A stretch of 64,000 nt of DNA, taken from assembly GCF_003589925.1 (NCBI RefSeq), contig NZ_CP032382.1, positions 7,254,001-7,318,000 on the forward strand. The letters are read 5' to 3'. The notes under the pieces are model-generated. The model was not told the DNA's origin. It did no database searches and was given only the letters and a program-made list of their open reading frames with translations. The DNA is from Chryseolinea soli (lineage in GTDB: Bacteria; Bacteroidota; Bacteroidia; Cytophagales; Cyclobacteriaceae). This document shows positions 53,689 to 62,504 of the stretch, piece after piece. Numbering within the stretch: position 1 is the first letter of the stretch; each line of letters opens with the position of its first letter. The position numbers were made by a program, and so were the translations under genes.

Positions 53689-53800
53689 AGTATTTAGTAT
53701 TGAGTATTCAGGAGCCAGGAGCCAGAAGCCAGGAGCCAGAATTCGGGAGGCGGAATTCAGTAGCCAGTATCCAGTAGCCAGTATTTAGTAGCCAGTAGGC
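53689..53800. repeat. Degenerate tandem array of CAGGAGCCAG / CAGTAGCCAG-type units
   Basis: About 112 bases built from units such as AGGAGCCAGGAGCCAGAAGCC and GTAGCCAGTATCCAGTAGCC (shown in part). It starts 6 bases upstream of the start codon of the AhpD-like gene. It shares CAGTAGCCAGTA with the array at 42336. Confidence 0.8.
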
Positions 53801-53955
53801 TGTGATTGGAATTAGTTGTGGGTGTTGGGTGTGGAGACACGGGGACACTCGAGATAGGCTCGGGGCAATGATGCGTGTGAAAATCTTTCGATTGTTCGTT
53901 GCCAAGTGCGTAGTGAGATCAACGGTTTGTTGAAGTCAGTGGTGCGCCGTGTTTT
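53801..53955. other. Short non-coding stretch after the tandem array
   Basis: No gene. It contains GGGTGTTGGGTGTGG and GACACGGGGACAC near 53817-53846, low-complexity purine-rich sequence that may be more degenerate repeat. No terminator is evident for the gene to the right. Confidence 0.35.
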
Positions 53956-54501
53956 TTAGGCGAGAAAGTCCGGGGGTGGTGTTGGTACGGGGAGATTGTT
54001 TGCCAACAGGTTAAAGTGGGGTGTTGGGCCAAAGGTGAGGGAGTGGCCTTCGCGATTTGGGGTAAGTGTCTGTGGGGTGGCGGGGATGTAGTCTTTGATG
54101 AGGCCGCTCAGTAATTTCAGGGTTTGTTGGGAGGACGTGGGGAGGTCGGTGGACAGTTTTATGAAATCTGTCATCACTGCGTGCAGTTGTTTTTCCTTGT
54201 GGTCTTTGATGCAGACGATGTAGAGGGTGTCTTTTTCCAGTTTTTGTTTTACGAGGTTGAAGAATTCACCGTGGTGTTCAAAGGAGCCGGTCATGCGTTC
54301 GTAGTCCTGGCCGAAGGTGTTGTAGGGAACGGTGAGGGGGATCTTGATGGTTACGGTTTCGTCTGTGTTGTAGTTCTCATCGTCAAGCCGTTGATTCATT
54401 TCCATCCGGGCGCGGTATTTCAGCCCCCAAAAAACGGGGTAGTATCCCACGACATCGAAGAGGAATACCGAGAGCAGGAGAATGGAAAAGGATCTTTTCA
54501 A
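53956..54501 (-). CDS. Membrane-anchored protein of unknown function
   Basis: 181 residues with an N-terminal hydrophobic segment (SILLLSVFLFDVVGYYPVFW, about 4-25). The rest is hydrophilic, with LYIVCIKDHKEKQLHA and a Pro-rich tail ending PTPPPDFLA. I have seen such proteins paired with TonB receptors in Bacteroidota, but there is none next to it here, so the partner is unknown. It is divergent in style from its neighbours and 78 bp from the DUF1772 gene upstream. Confidence 0.7.
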   Translation of the reverse strand: MKRSFSILLLSVFLFDVVGYYPVFWGLKYRARMEMNQRLDDENYNTDETVTIKIPLTVPYNTFGQDYERMTGSFEHHGEFFNLVKQKLEKDTLYIVCIKDHKEKQLHAVMTDFIKLSTDLPTSSQQTLKLLSGLIKDYIPATPQTLTPNREGHSLTFGPTPHFNLLANNLPVPTPPPDFLA

Positions 54502-54579
54502 AACTTCTTGCGGGAGATTGCTGTACGTAGTTTATCGAAATAATTCAAAATTTCAAAATCCGCTTTCCCGATGCGGCGC

Positions 54580-55032
54580 TCATCGCCGAAGACCCGATCC
54601 GGTGACCAAACAGAAGGACGTGCCTATGGCCAGGGTCCTGACGATGTGAAGTGACCACCATTTGTCTCTTAATGTCATCCAATCGCTGGGTGGGCTGTCG
54701 GGGTGCCAGGTCATGACGATGGCATTGATCGGTTGGTTTCCAAACCGGGTGATCAGACCGCTCAATACCAACAGGGCCATCGCCAGGAGAAGGGCTATGA
54801 ATGTGCCCTTGTCTTCCCGTTGTAGAATCGCCGAGAGCAGTGTGAGCAAAATAACCACCAGGCCCAATAGCGGCATCAAGACATTAAAGGCGTTGATGAG
54901 GCCTTGCTGATATTCCACATATCCCGAAAAAGACATTTTTTTCGGATCGCAGCCCAACCATATCCCGAAGACAATCCCTGCCATTATCCCGGCAAGAACT
55001 ACATTAAAAAACCGGACAATAAATTTTGACAT
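54580..55032 (-). CDS. DUF1772 (anthrone oxygenase-like) membrane protein
   Basis: 150 residues with four predicted membrane helices (about 8-30, 48-68, 78-98 and 125-145). Near the third to fourth helix the conserved DUF1772 pattern is visible: NQPINAIVMTWHPDSPP then WMTLRDKWWSLHIVRT. Some members are anthrone oxygenases, others are unknown. It lies before the hypothetical membrane gene on the same strand. Confidence 0.83.
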   Translation of the reverse strand: MSKFIVRFFNVVLAGIMAGIVFGIWLGCDPKKMSFSGYVEYQQGLINAFNVLMPLLGLVVILLTLLSAILQREDKGTFIALLLAMALLVLSGLITRFGNQPINAIVMTWHPDSPPSDWMTLRDKWWSLHIVRTLAIGTSFCLVTGSGLRR

Positions 55033-55183
55033 GGGGAAAAAATTTGAGGTGGTGAACCTATCCCTAAGGGGGGCACGCGGGATAGCTTTATCTAAAGATA
55101 CTAAATCCTGCCGTACTGAAAATCAATGATTTTTTACAATGGCTGAAATGCGAGGTTGTGGATTTTTGTAGAAAAAAAATCAA

Positions 55184-56200
55184 ATGAAATCAAAAATCAA
55201 ACCGGCATGGGTCCTGTGTGGATTCCTGTCTATAACGGTGCCTTTGTGGGCGCAGACAAAACCCAGTCAAAAATCAGATCAACCTCAAAATGCAGTAAAA
55301 ATGGAAACGACAAAAAAACAAGAAGCGCCCGGGAGGGCTGCTTTTCCCTATGAGAAGAAATTTCAAATGGTCGATGGTGTGCGGATGGCCTATGTCGAGA
55401 CCGGCACGGGAGATCCCATTGTTTTCTTGCACGGAAATCCTACTTCATCCTACATCTGGCGCAACATCATTCCCCATGTGCAAGACCTTGGCCGCTGCAT
55501 TGCCCCGGATCTTGTCGGGATGGGCGATTCCCAAAAACTCTCCGACCCCACCGCCAACACGTTCGACAACAATGAAAAATATCTGGATGGCCTTTTGAAG
55601 GCGCTGAACATAAAAAAGAACATCATCTTCGTTGTTCACGACTGGGGATCGGCGCTCGCTTTTAATTGGACGCGCTCCCATCCCGACGCGGTGAAAGGTA
55701 TTGTCTATATGGAAGCCATCCTCAGGCCGCGCCTCTGGAAGGAAGTGCCACCCTTCGCGCAGGAAATATTTCAGAAGATGCGATCCGAACAGGGAGAAGA
55801 AATGGTCTTGCAAAACAATTCTTTTATCGAGTTCAATCTTCCGAGAACGGTTCTCCGTCCTTTGTCGCAGGAAGAGATGGACAACTATCGTCGTCCCTTT
55901 CTGGAGCCTGGTGAAGGACGAAGGGTCATGCTGAATTGGGCGCGACAATTGCCCATGGAGAACGAGCCTCCGCACATGGTCGATGTTGTTAACCAGTATG
56001 ATGAATTTATGGCGCACAGCAACATCCCCAAATTGTTCATCGAAGCAACTCCTGGAACGCTATCGGAGGTTGATAAGACCTTTTGTAAAGCGTGGCCCAA
56101 CCAAACCCATGTCGTAGTTGCCGGTTCTCATAATCTGCAGGAAGATTCGCCTGATGAGATTGGGGTTGCTATTTCGGTCTGGGTGCAGGGATTGAATTGA
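55184..56200 (+). CDS. Haloalkane dehalogenase (HLD-II type), exported
   Basis: 338 residues, with a signal peptide ending LWAQ near 24 and a Lys/Gln-rich linker to about 55. The alpha/beta-hydrolase body carries the complete dehalogenase set: halide-stabilising Asn85 (HGNPTSS), nucleophile Asp153 and halide-binding Trp154 (VVHDWGSA), catalytic acid Glu177 (VYMEAI) and base His316 (AGSHNLQEDSP). These match DhaA/LinB (HLD-II). Export is unusual since characterised members are cytoplasmic. It is monocistronic. Confidence 0.9.
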   Translation: MKSKIKPAWVLCGFLSITVPLWAQTKPSQKSDQPQNAVKMETTKKQEAPGRAAFPYEKKFQMVDGVRMAYVETGTGDPIVFLHGNPTSSYIWRNIIPHVQDLGRCIAPDLVGMGDSQKLSDPTANTFDNNEKYLDGLLKALNIKKNIIFVVHDWGSALAFNWTRSHPDAVKGIVYMEAILRPRLWKEVPPFAQEIFQKMRSEQGEEMVLQNNSFIEFNLPRTVLRPLSQEEMDNYRRPFLEPGEGRRVMLNWARQLPMENEPPHMVDVVNQYDEFMAHSNIPKLFIEATPGTLSEVDKTFCKAWPNQTHVVVAGSHNLQEDSPDEIGVAISVWVQGLN

Positions 56201-56287
56201 GTCACTCGCCGGCAATCATATTGAACCGCAGTTGATCCTGGGATGATTTAGTGACGACCGCATCTCTCCTACGCTCGTGTTCTTTTG

Positions 56288-56872
56288 CTAATTTTTCTGG
56301 GCGGGGTTGATCATGATGTGCGCGCGGTGAGTGCCGGGGTCCATGATCCACGGCATGCCGGGTGTTGAGGGCTGCAGGGGCAGTCCGGTCGATTCGGCGG
56401 TGGCATAGGGAATGTAGATCACATAGCGCAGGTAGCCATCTTTTACTTCGCCTGTGGTTTTGTCGTATTGATCGTCCTTGGCAGAGTAAACATACAAGGT
56501 CGACGGCGATTTGGGCATTACCAATTTGCCGGACTTCACTTCCTGCTCGCGGATGGTAAATACCTCGTCGTTCTTTTTTCCTTCCTTTTTTAGTTCGCGT
56601 CCGCGGGCCATAAAGGGTTCCAGGTCTTTGTGATAGCACGACACGCTGAGCCCTGCCTGGTTCGGATCGTCGCCGAGGCAGATCATTCCATTTTCACCTT
56701 TCCGCAATACCACCAGTTCGCCTTTTTCATTGTAACCATACACCTGCGCTTTGTCGCGCAGTTCTGCCGGTGCCGCCAGGGTGGCAAGCTTGATTTGGAC
56801 TTCGGGTGAGGGAATTTGTGCCGCCGCCATCAGGCTGGCGAGGACGAATGAACCAAAAAGAAAGGTTTTCAT
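56288..56872 (-). CDS. Exported protein of unknown function
   Basis: 194 residues with a signal peptide ending MAAAQ near 19. Charged mid-section GRELKKEGKKNDEV and a C-terminal segment GMPWIMDPGTHRAHIMI. The conserved-looking GYNEKGELVVLRKGENGMIC (part) could bind a cofactor, but no family is recognised. It precedes the GH20 gene in position but on the same strand, downstream of it. Confidence 0.72.
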   Translation of the reverse strand: MKTFLFGSFVLASLMAAAQIPSPEVQIKLATLAAPAELRDKAQVYGYNEKGELVVLRKGENGMICLGDDPNQAGLSVSCYHKDLEPFMARGRELKKEGKKNDEVFTIREQEVKSGKLVMPKSPSTLYVYSAKDDQYDKTTGEVKDGYLRYVIYIPYATAESTGLPLQPSTPGMPWIMDPGTHRAHIMINPAQKN

Positions 56873-56975
56873 ATCCGTGAATGTTTTAAAGTTTCAACGC
56901 CCGCCGCGGTGGGCGGCAGGCGTTGGTGAAGATATTCATTTTTTTAATCAATTCATTGCGGATAATCCCAACCCA

Positions 56976-58613
56976 CTACTCCACCCAGGGCACTTTGGCG
57001 GACTTGTAGTAGTCAATGTCCCAAGCCTTAAAGCGCGGCGCGTGTTTGCCCAGGCGCACTTTATACTCGTCCCAGCTTTTTTCGCCCGTAGACCATCCCA
57101 GTTCAGCATAACCGGGGAGTCGGGGGAACACGAGATACTCGATGTCGTTCATGTTCTCGACGGTCTCCGTCCACAGCGGGGCCTCCACGCCCAAGACGTT
57201 TTCGCGGTTGATGCCGTGCGAGTAGGTGAGCGGATCCCAGTTGTAGGCAGAGTCCACTTCGATGTACGCTGCCCAATGCAGGCCGATGCGGGAAGTGGAG
57301 TCGTATTGCATGTCGAGGTACGCTTTATTGGCCGGCGACATAATGAGCAGGCTTCCTTTTTGAACCGCTTCCAGGGCATATTTTTCTTTGCTCCAGTGTT
57401 GAACGATCACGTTACTATCGACGTTGCCCTGGGACACTTCTTCCCAGCCCACCATCTTCTTGCCGTTGGATTTTACGATCTCCGTGAAGCGGTTCACAAA
57501 CTGGATATACTCTTCTTTCTTGGTGACGTGCGCTTCATCGCCGCCGACGTGGAAATAGGGACCGGGTGTGATGGCGCTAAGCTCGCGCACTACATCATTG
57601 ATAAATTTGAAGGTCTCTTCCTTGTTGTAGCGAAGCGTACTGAAGCCTACCTCCCGGCCGGTATACAACTGGGTCGGTTTGGTCTTGGTACCCAGGATGT
57701 CGGGCGAAGACAAGTCTAATTCAATTCTTCCTTCCTTGGGAACTTGTATGCCCCCGTTGAGTTCTCCATACGACGCCAGCGCCGAGTTGATGTGGCCCGG
57801 CATGTCGATCTCGGGAACGATGGTGATGAAGCGGCTCTTGGCATAAGCCACCAACTCGCCGTATTGCTCTTGCGTGAAGAAGCCGCCCTTGCCGCCACCC
57901 ACTTGTGTGCTGCCGCCGTGTTTGGTCAGGTTGGGCCACGATTTGATCTCGATGCGCCATCCCTGGTCGTCGCTGAGGTGCAGGTGAAGGATGTTCATTT
58001 TATAGTAGCTGATCAGGTCGATGTAACGCTTCACATCGTCCATGCCAAAGAAGTGGCGCGCCACATCCAGCATCGATCCTCTCCAGCTATACAACGGCAC
58101 GTCGCGAATGGTGCCGGTGGCAATTTCCCATGCCGGTTGCGCAGAAGCCGCGGGTGCTTTTTCGATGGCTGCGGGAAGCAACTGGCGGAGGGTTTGGAGT
58201 CCATAAAAAAGACCGGCCGGTTTTCCGGCAATGGTCACCAGGTCGCTCGTGATGGTGAGCGTGTATCCTTCGTTGCCCAACGTGGTGTCGGCGGATGCCG
58301 TGGTCAAGAATATTCCAGATTCAGGAGCTTTCTCGCTTGTTTTCAACGACAGGCTGAATCCCGTGCCTTTGTTCAACATATCGGCCAGGTATTGTCCGAT
58401 GGGTTGGATGTCAGCGCCGGAGATCGTGATGGCCGATTCCTTTGTCAACTCAAATGCTTTTCCTTCAAGTACGGTGGAGTCGGGTTTGGGGATGACATTT
58501 TGAAATTGGGCGATGGCTTCGGGTGATGCATCTTTTGCTCGTTTACAAGACGCCGTCACGGCGACAACCAAAATAAAGAACAGTGTTTGGGAGATAGAGA
58601 AGAACCTGGTCAT
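56976..58613 (-). CDS. Beta-N-acetylhexosaminidase (GH20), lipoprotein
   Basis: 545 residues with an SPII signal ending VTASC (Cys22), so surface or periplasmic. The GH20 catalytic pair Asp359-Glu360 lies in HVGGDEAH; HLHLSDDQGWR near 195-205 and WEEVSQG and WVE are other family landmarks. The enzyme releases terminal beta-GlcNAc or GalNAc from chitin or glycans by a substrate-assisted mechanism. At 545 residues it is a normal two-domain size. Confidence 0.93.
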   Translation of the reverse strand: MTRFFSISQTLFFILVVAVTASCKRAKDASPEAIAQFQNVIPKPDSTVLEGKAFELTKESAITISGADIQPIGQYLADMLNKGTGFSLSLKTSEKAPESGIFLTTASADTTLGNEGYTLTITSDLVTIAGKPAGLFYGLQTLRQLLPAAIEKAPAASAQPAWEIATGTIRDVPLYSWRGSMLDVARHFFGMDDVKRYIDLISYYKMNILHLHLSDDQGWRIEIKSWPNLTKHGGSTQVGGGKGGFFTQEQYGELVAYAKSRFITIVPEIDMPGHINSALASYGELNGGIQVPKEGRIELDLSSPDILGTKTKPTQLYTGREVGFSTLRYNKEETFKFINDVVRELSAITPGPYFHVGGDEAHVTKKEEYIQFVNRFTEIVKSNGKKMVGWEEVSQGNVDSNVIVQHWSKEKYALEAVQKGSLLIMSPANKAYLDMQYDSTSRIGLHWAAYIEVDSAYNWDPLTYSHGINRENVLGVEAPLWTETVENMNDIEYLVFPRLPGYAELGWSTGEKSWDEYKVRLGKHAPRFKAWDIDYYKSAKVPWVE

Positions 58614-58953
58614 AGGGGATTTAAATTGAGCGATAATGATAGCAACATTGCTTTAATTATCATACGATCACCTCGAAATTTTAGCGTGTGCGACAAAGCA
58701 CACGCGCAGGCCGGCGATTTAGATACATGAGTGGTCAAGTGTGGAGAATACACTAAGAAGACACACGCAAGACACACAAAGAGCATCACGTATCCGACGT
58801 TGTCCCTCAAACGCATTGTCCGAATTAAACGACAAACTGTTCGTTGTTGAACGTCGGTGTGATGCGCCTCGTCGATTTATCAATTCATGAAGGCGGTTTG
58901 ACGCGATGGCATTATATTTGATCGACAAAATCAGATATAATCGAAGACGCTAT
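58614..58953. other. Divergent intergenic region between GH20 and padR genes
   Basis: No gene. It holds a perfect 8-bp inverted repeat GCGTGTGC / GCACACGC (58684-58691 and 58698-58705) with loop GACAAA, no T-run, which may be an operator for the GH20 gene. The padR promoter features are listed separately. Confidence 0.4.
58911..58941. promoter_or_regulatory. PadR promoter box and candidate operator
   Basis: TATATTTG at 58913-58920 matches the TAnnTTTG -7 box for the padR gene. It overlaps an inverted repeat ATTATAT (58911-58917) / ATATAAT (58935-58941) separated by 17 bases, which fits an ATAT-type PadR site. The padR start is 13 bases further on. Confidence 0.45.
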
Positions 58954-59292
58954 ATGAAAAGAACATCGATAGGCGAATTTGAAGAGATCGTTCTTCTTAT
59001 AACGGCCCTCCTGGAAGAGGATGCCTATGGTGTGACGATCACCCAGGAAATTGAAAAGCAAACCGGGCGAAAGGTCGGTTTCAATACCGTGCACACCACG
59101 CTGCAACGCCTGGAAGAAAAAGGACTGATCACTTCAAAGATGGCTGGCGCCACCGCCGAACGGGGTGGCCGGCGAAAAAGATATTTTAGAATAACGGCAC
59201 TGGGCAGCCGAACCCTGCGCGAACTGAAAGAGCTGCGGGAGAAACTCTGGAAAGTTTTGCCCCCAAAAGTAATAGGCCTATCCGGAAATTAA
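58954..59292 (+). CDS. PadR-family transcriptional regulator
   Basis: Start chosen at 58954 (MKRTSIGEFEEIVLL), 112 residues, because the family begins here and the upstream 16 codons read as the promoter. The winged helix is visible in LLEEDAYGVTITQEIEKQTG and FNTVHTTLQRLEEKGLITSK. It is followed after 9 bp by a permease gene, so it likely regulates its own operon. Confidence 0.92.
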   Translation: MKRTSIGEFEEIVLLITALLEEDAYGVTITQEIEKQTGRKVGFNTVHTTLQRLEEKGLITSKMAGATAERGGRRKRYFRITALGSRTLRELKELREKLWKVLPPKVIGLSGN

Positions 59293-59301
59293 ATCAAACG
59301 C

Positions 59302-61875
59302 ATGGCACCAGAACACAACAGGCCCCCACGTTGGGCACAAATGCTTCTTCGGAAATTCGCATCCACCGACAGCCTCGAGGAAGTTGAGGGTGACTTACTG
59401 GAATTCTTTATTCAATGGAAAGAAGCATACGGCATCCAAAAGGCTCGTCGGAGATATGTGTGGACGGTATTCACTTTACTTCGTCCCTTTGGAAAAAGAA
59501 AACATCATGATCGTTCAAAATCAGCCGCCTATTTTATGTTGAGAAGTTACTTTAAAATGAGCTGGAGAACTTTGCTAAAAAATAAAGTCTCCTCGCTCAT
59601 CAATATTTCGGGGCTTACCCTGGGGCTTACTACCAGCATCCTCATTTTGTTGGTGGTCATAAATGAATTCAAGTATGACCAGTTTCATACGAATCTTGCG
59701 GACACCTACTTGTTGATGAAAAATCAAAAAACGAACGAAGGTATTTCCACGGGATGGTCCACCGCAGGGCCCATGGCGGAAGCGTTGCGAACGGAATTTC
59801 CGGAGGTAAAATATGCCGCGAGAGTGGCCCCGTTCGATGAACAGCAAATCGTGGTCAACAACAAGATCTCGTACGAGTCGGGCATTTACGCCGATCCCGA
59901 TCTCTTCAAGATCATGACGTTCCCATCGCTCACCGGGGACGTGGTCAGCGTCTTGGAAAGCAATTCTGCTATCGCGATCACCAAAGACATGGCGAAGAAA
60001 CTTTTCGCCGATGAGAACCCCATCGGAAAACCGATCTTGTTCAACCGGCATCATTCCCTCACGGTGGGCGCCGTGATAGAGAACATCCCTGACCATAGTA
60101 CCCTGAAATTCGGAATGGTGATTCCCTTCGCGCTCTTTGAAAACGAAAACGACTGGCTCAAAAAATGGGACGACAACCGGATCATGACCTGGATGCAACT
60201 TCAGCCCGCGGCCGATATTCCATCGTTCAATCAGAAGATAACTGAATTGATTCAACAGCGATCAAACGACAAAATGGTTTCGCAGTTCGCTTATCCTCTC
60301 AAAAAATTGTACTTGTATGGCAGTTTCTCCAATGGCCATCCCGACGGTGGTAGAATCACGGCGGTCCGCATGCTGATCGGGTTTGGTGTATTTATGCTGC
60401 TGGTTGCGTGCATCAATTTTATGAACATGGCCACCGCACAATCCGAACACCGGGCAAGAGAAGTGGGTGTCAGAAAAGTGCTAGGCGCTTCGCGGCGGTG
60501 GATCATTTACCAGTTTCTGAACGAATCTTTTGTGATGACCTTCCTGTCGTTGTTCACGGCATTGGCACTGACGGTGCTGATCATTCCTTCATTCAACACG
60601 CTGACGCATTCGAAGATTCATTTTGATTTCACCAGCTTGCCCATCGGATTGTGGACGCTTGGCATTGGGGTCGTCACCGCGCTGCTGGCCGGAAGCTATC
60701 CCTCGCTGTTCCTGAGCCGCTTTGTGCCCGCCCGGGTTTTGAAAGGCAGGATGGTCAGTGGCAAGGGGGGCGGGCTGCGCAGGGCGTTGGTGACTTTTCA
60801 GTTTGTCATTTCCGTGTTCTTTCTCATCGGCACCATCATCATGTATGCTCAATTTGAGCATGTCAGAAACCGCCCCATCGGCTACGAGCAGGCCAACCTC
60901 ATCGATATTCAACTGGACTCAGCCCTGTCTGCAAAATTTGCATACCTCAAAACAGAAGCCTTGAAAATCCCCAATGTACGCTCGGCAACGGGTGTGTCGG
61001 GCAACATATTGTATTCCGGCGGCGCGGTCACGGGAATGGACTGGCCAGGAAAACGCCCAGGGGAAGATCTTTCGGTAGTGGTCGGTGATGTGGAGTATGA
61101 CTGGAGCAAAACAATCGGTGTTTCGATGGTACAGGGCAGGGATTTCGACCCCGCTTATGCCGGTGACCTGAGCCGTTGCATTCTCAATGAAACAGCCGTA
61201 GCACAAATGGGTTTACAAAATCCCGTTGGAGCCATGGTCGGTGGTCACGAGGTGATCGGCGTGTTTCGAAACTATGTTTTCAATAATCCCTTTGGGAAAA
61301 TTGCACCGATGGCGCTTTACTTAAATCCGTCGCGAATGAATCATCTCTACCTCCGTGTGCAAAACGACCCGCAGTGGCGTCAAACCGTCGATCGTATTGA
61401 GAAGATCGCAAAAAGTGTCAGCCCGGAGTTTCCTTTCCGTTTTTCTTTTACGAAAGATGAATATCAGCACCGGTTCAATGAAATTTCAGATACGAGCTTG
61501 ATGATCTCCATCTTTGGCGGCATGACCATCTTTATTTCGTGCCTGGGGCTGTTCGGCTTGTCGGGCTTTGTGGCGGAACGAAGAAGCAAAGAGATGAGCA
61601 TCCGGAAGGTATTTGGCGCGAGCATGCTTCGTGTTTTCGTTTCGCTGTCGCAGGACTTCCTCAGGCCGGTGTTGATTGCACTGCTCATGGTCATCCCGTT
61701 GTCGTTCTTCATCGCGCAATGGGCGCTTTCCAACATCAGTTATGCTGTACCTTTAAGTTGGTGGATGTTTGCCTCAGGTGGGGTGATGATACTTGTGATC
61801 GCTATCGTTATTGTTCTTTATCACGGCTGGAAGACGGCGCGGGAAAGTCCGGCGGTTCGATTGAAAAATGAATAG
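59302..61875 (+). CDS. FtsX-family ABC transporter permease with permease-prefix domain 2
   Basis: 857 residues. An N-terminal prefix (about 1-80, PPRWAQMLLRKFASTDSLEEV) contains a cytosolic helix bundle, then a membrane helix at about 95-117, a periplasmic domain, three central helices (near 350-440), and the second half with FtsX helices at the C-terminus ending SPAVRLKNE. It is coupled to padR (9-bp gap). It lacks an ATPase partner here. The cargo is unknown. Confidence 0.9.
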   Translation: MAPEHNRPPRWAQMLLRKFASTDSLEEVEGDLLEFFIQWKEAYGIQKARRRYVWTVFTLLRPFGKRKHHDRSKSAAYFMLRSYFKMSWRTLLKNKVSSLINISGLTLGLTTSILILLVVINEFKYDQFHTNLADTYLLMKNQKTNEGISTGWSTAGPMAEALRTEFPEVKYAARVAPFDEQQIVVNNKISYESGIYADPDLFKIMTFPSLTGDVVSVLESNSAIAITKDMAKKLFADENPIGKPILFNRHHSLTVGAVIENIPDHSTLKFGMVIPFALFENENDWLKKWDDNRIMTWMQLQPAADIPSFNQKITELIQQRSNDKMVSQFAYPLKKLYLYGSFSNGHPDGGRITAVRMLIGFGVFMLLVACINFMNMATAQSEHRAREVGVRKVLGASRRWIIYQFLNESFVMTFLSLFTALALTVLIIPSFNTLTHSKIHFDFTSLPIGLWTLGIGVVTALLAGSYPSLFLSRFVPARVLKGRMVSGKGGGLRRALVTFQFVISVFFLIGTIIMYAQFEHVRNRPIGYEQANLIDIQLDSALSAKFAYLKTEALKIPNVRSATGVSGNILYSGGAVTGMDWPGKRPGEDLSVVVGDVEYDWSKTIGVSMVQGRDFDPAYAGDLSRCILNETAVAQMGLQNPVGAMVGGHEVIGVFRNYVFNNPFGKIAPMALYLNPSRMNHLYLRVQNDPQWRQTVDRIEKIAKSVSPEFPFRFSFTKDEYQHRFNEISDTSLMISIFGGMTIFISCLGLFGLSGFVAERRSKEMSIRKVFGASMLRVFVSLSQDFLRPVLIALLMVIPLSFFIAQWALSNISYAVPLSWWMFASGGVMILVIAIVIVLYHGWKTARESPAVRLKNE

Positions 61876-61878
61876 TAA

Positions 61879-61916
61879 CGGCCCGGGAGAGTTCATCAGG
61901 CTCTTTCTCCGGGCCG
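61879..61916. terminator. Convergent hairpin, possible bidirectional terminator
   Basis: An 8-bp stem CGGCCCGG (61879-61886) with CCGGGCCG (61909-61916) sits between the convergent permease and BamE-like genes. T-runs are weak, so termination efficiency is uncertain. Confidence 0.5.
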
Positions 61917-61921
61917 CAACG

Positions 61922-62452
61922 TCAAGGATATTCTTCTCCAAACCAAAACTCTGCCAGCATTCCATCTTGAAAATAGTAACTGCCAAAGTATAAGAGTCCG
62001 TTTTCCTGTTTGTAATAATACATCCAAGTGTCTTCTTGCTTCTTATCCTTGGGCTGGCCTAAAGTTTCGGATAGCTGTTCTTTGGTTATCCCCAGCCGGA
62101 TGCCTTTGCCGGTAATAAATTCCTTTTCGTTGATCCGAAGTTTGGGAAGTTTCCGCTCCTTATTGTACTCGACCTTGTATTCCGAAAATTGATTGACAAC
62201 ATCGCCGGGATGAAATATCATGGTCAACAGTTGATTTCCCGTTTCATTTATAACTTCGGCTCTCTCGCTTTCATTGTCGACGATGTTGTCGGTTATCCCC
62301 ATAATCCTTTCGATTGACGCCGGATCTCTCAGCTGCAAGCCGTTGATGGTCGAGTCATAGAATTGGGGTCTATGCCTGTCGTCGTTAGTCGACTGCCCGA
62401 AATTGTCCAGGGTCAAAAAAACTCCAACGATCAATAGTAGTACCGTCTTCAT
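61922..62452 (-). CDS. Exported protein with a BamE/SmpA-like segment
   Basis: 176 residues with a signal peptide at 1-19 (ends NFGQ). The segment KGIRLGITKEQLSETLGQP near 111-129 matches the BamE/SmpA pattern (GxTxxQVxxxLGxP), a fold used in outer-membrane assembly lipoproteins and small inhibitor-like proteins. There is no lipobox Cys, so it is not canonical BamE. Function unknown. Confidence 0.7.
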   Translation of the reverse strand: MKTVLLLIVGVFLTLDNFGQSTNDDRHRPQFYDSTINGLQLRDPASIERIMGITDNIVDNESERAEVINETGNQLLTMIFHPGDVVNQFSEYKVEYNKERKLPKLRINEKEFITGKGIRLGITKEQLSETLGQPKDKKQEDTWMYYYKQENGLLYFGSYYFQDGMLAEFWFGEEYP

Positions 62453-62504
62453 TTATTTTCGTGTTGCATTGATTCCATTACTGCCAGGTTTAGCTCTCAT
62501 TCTC

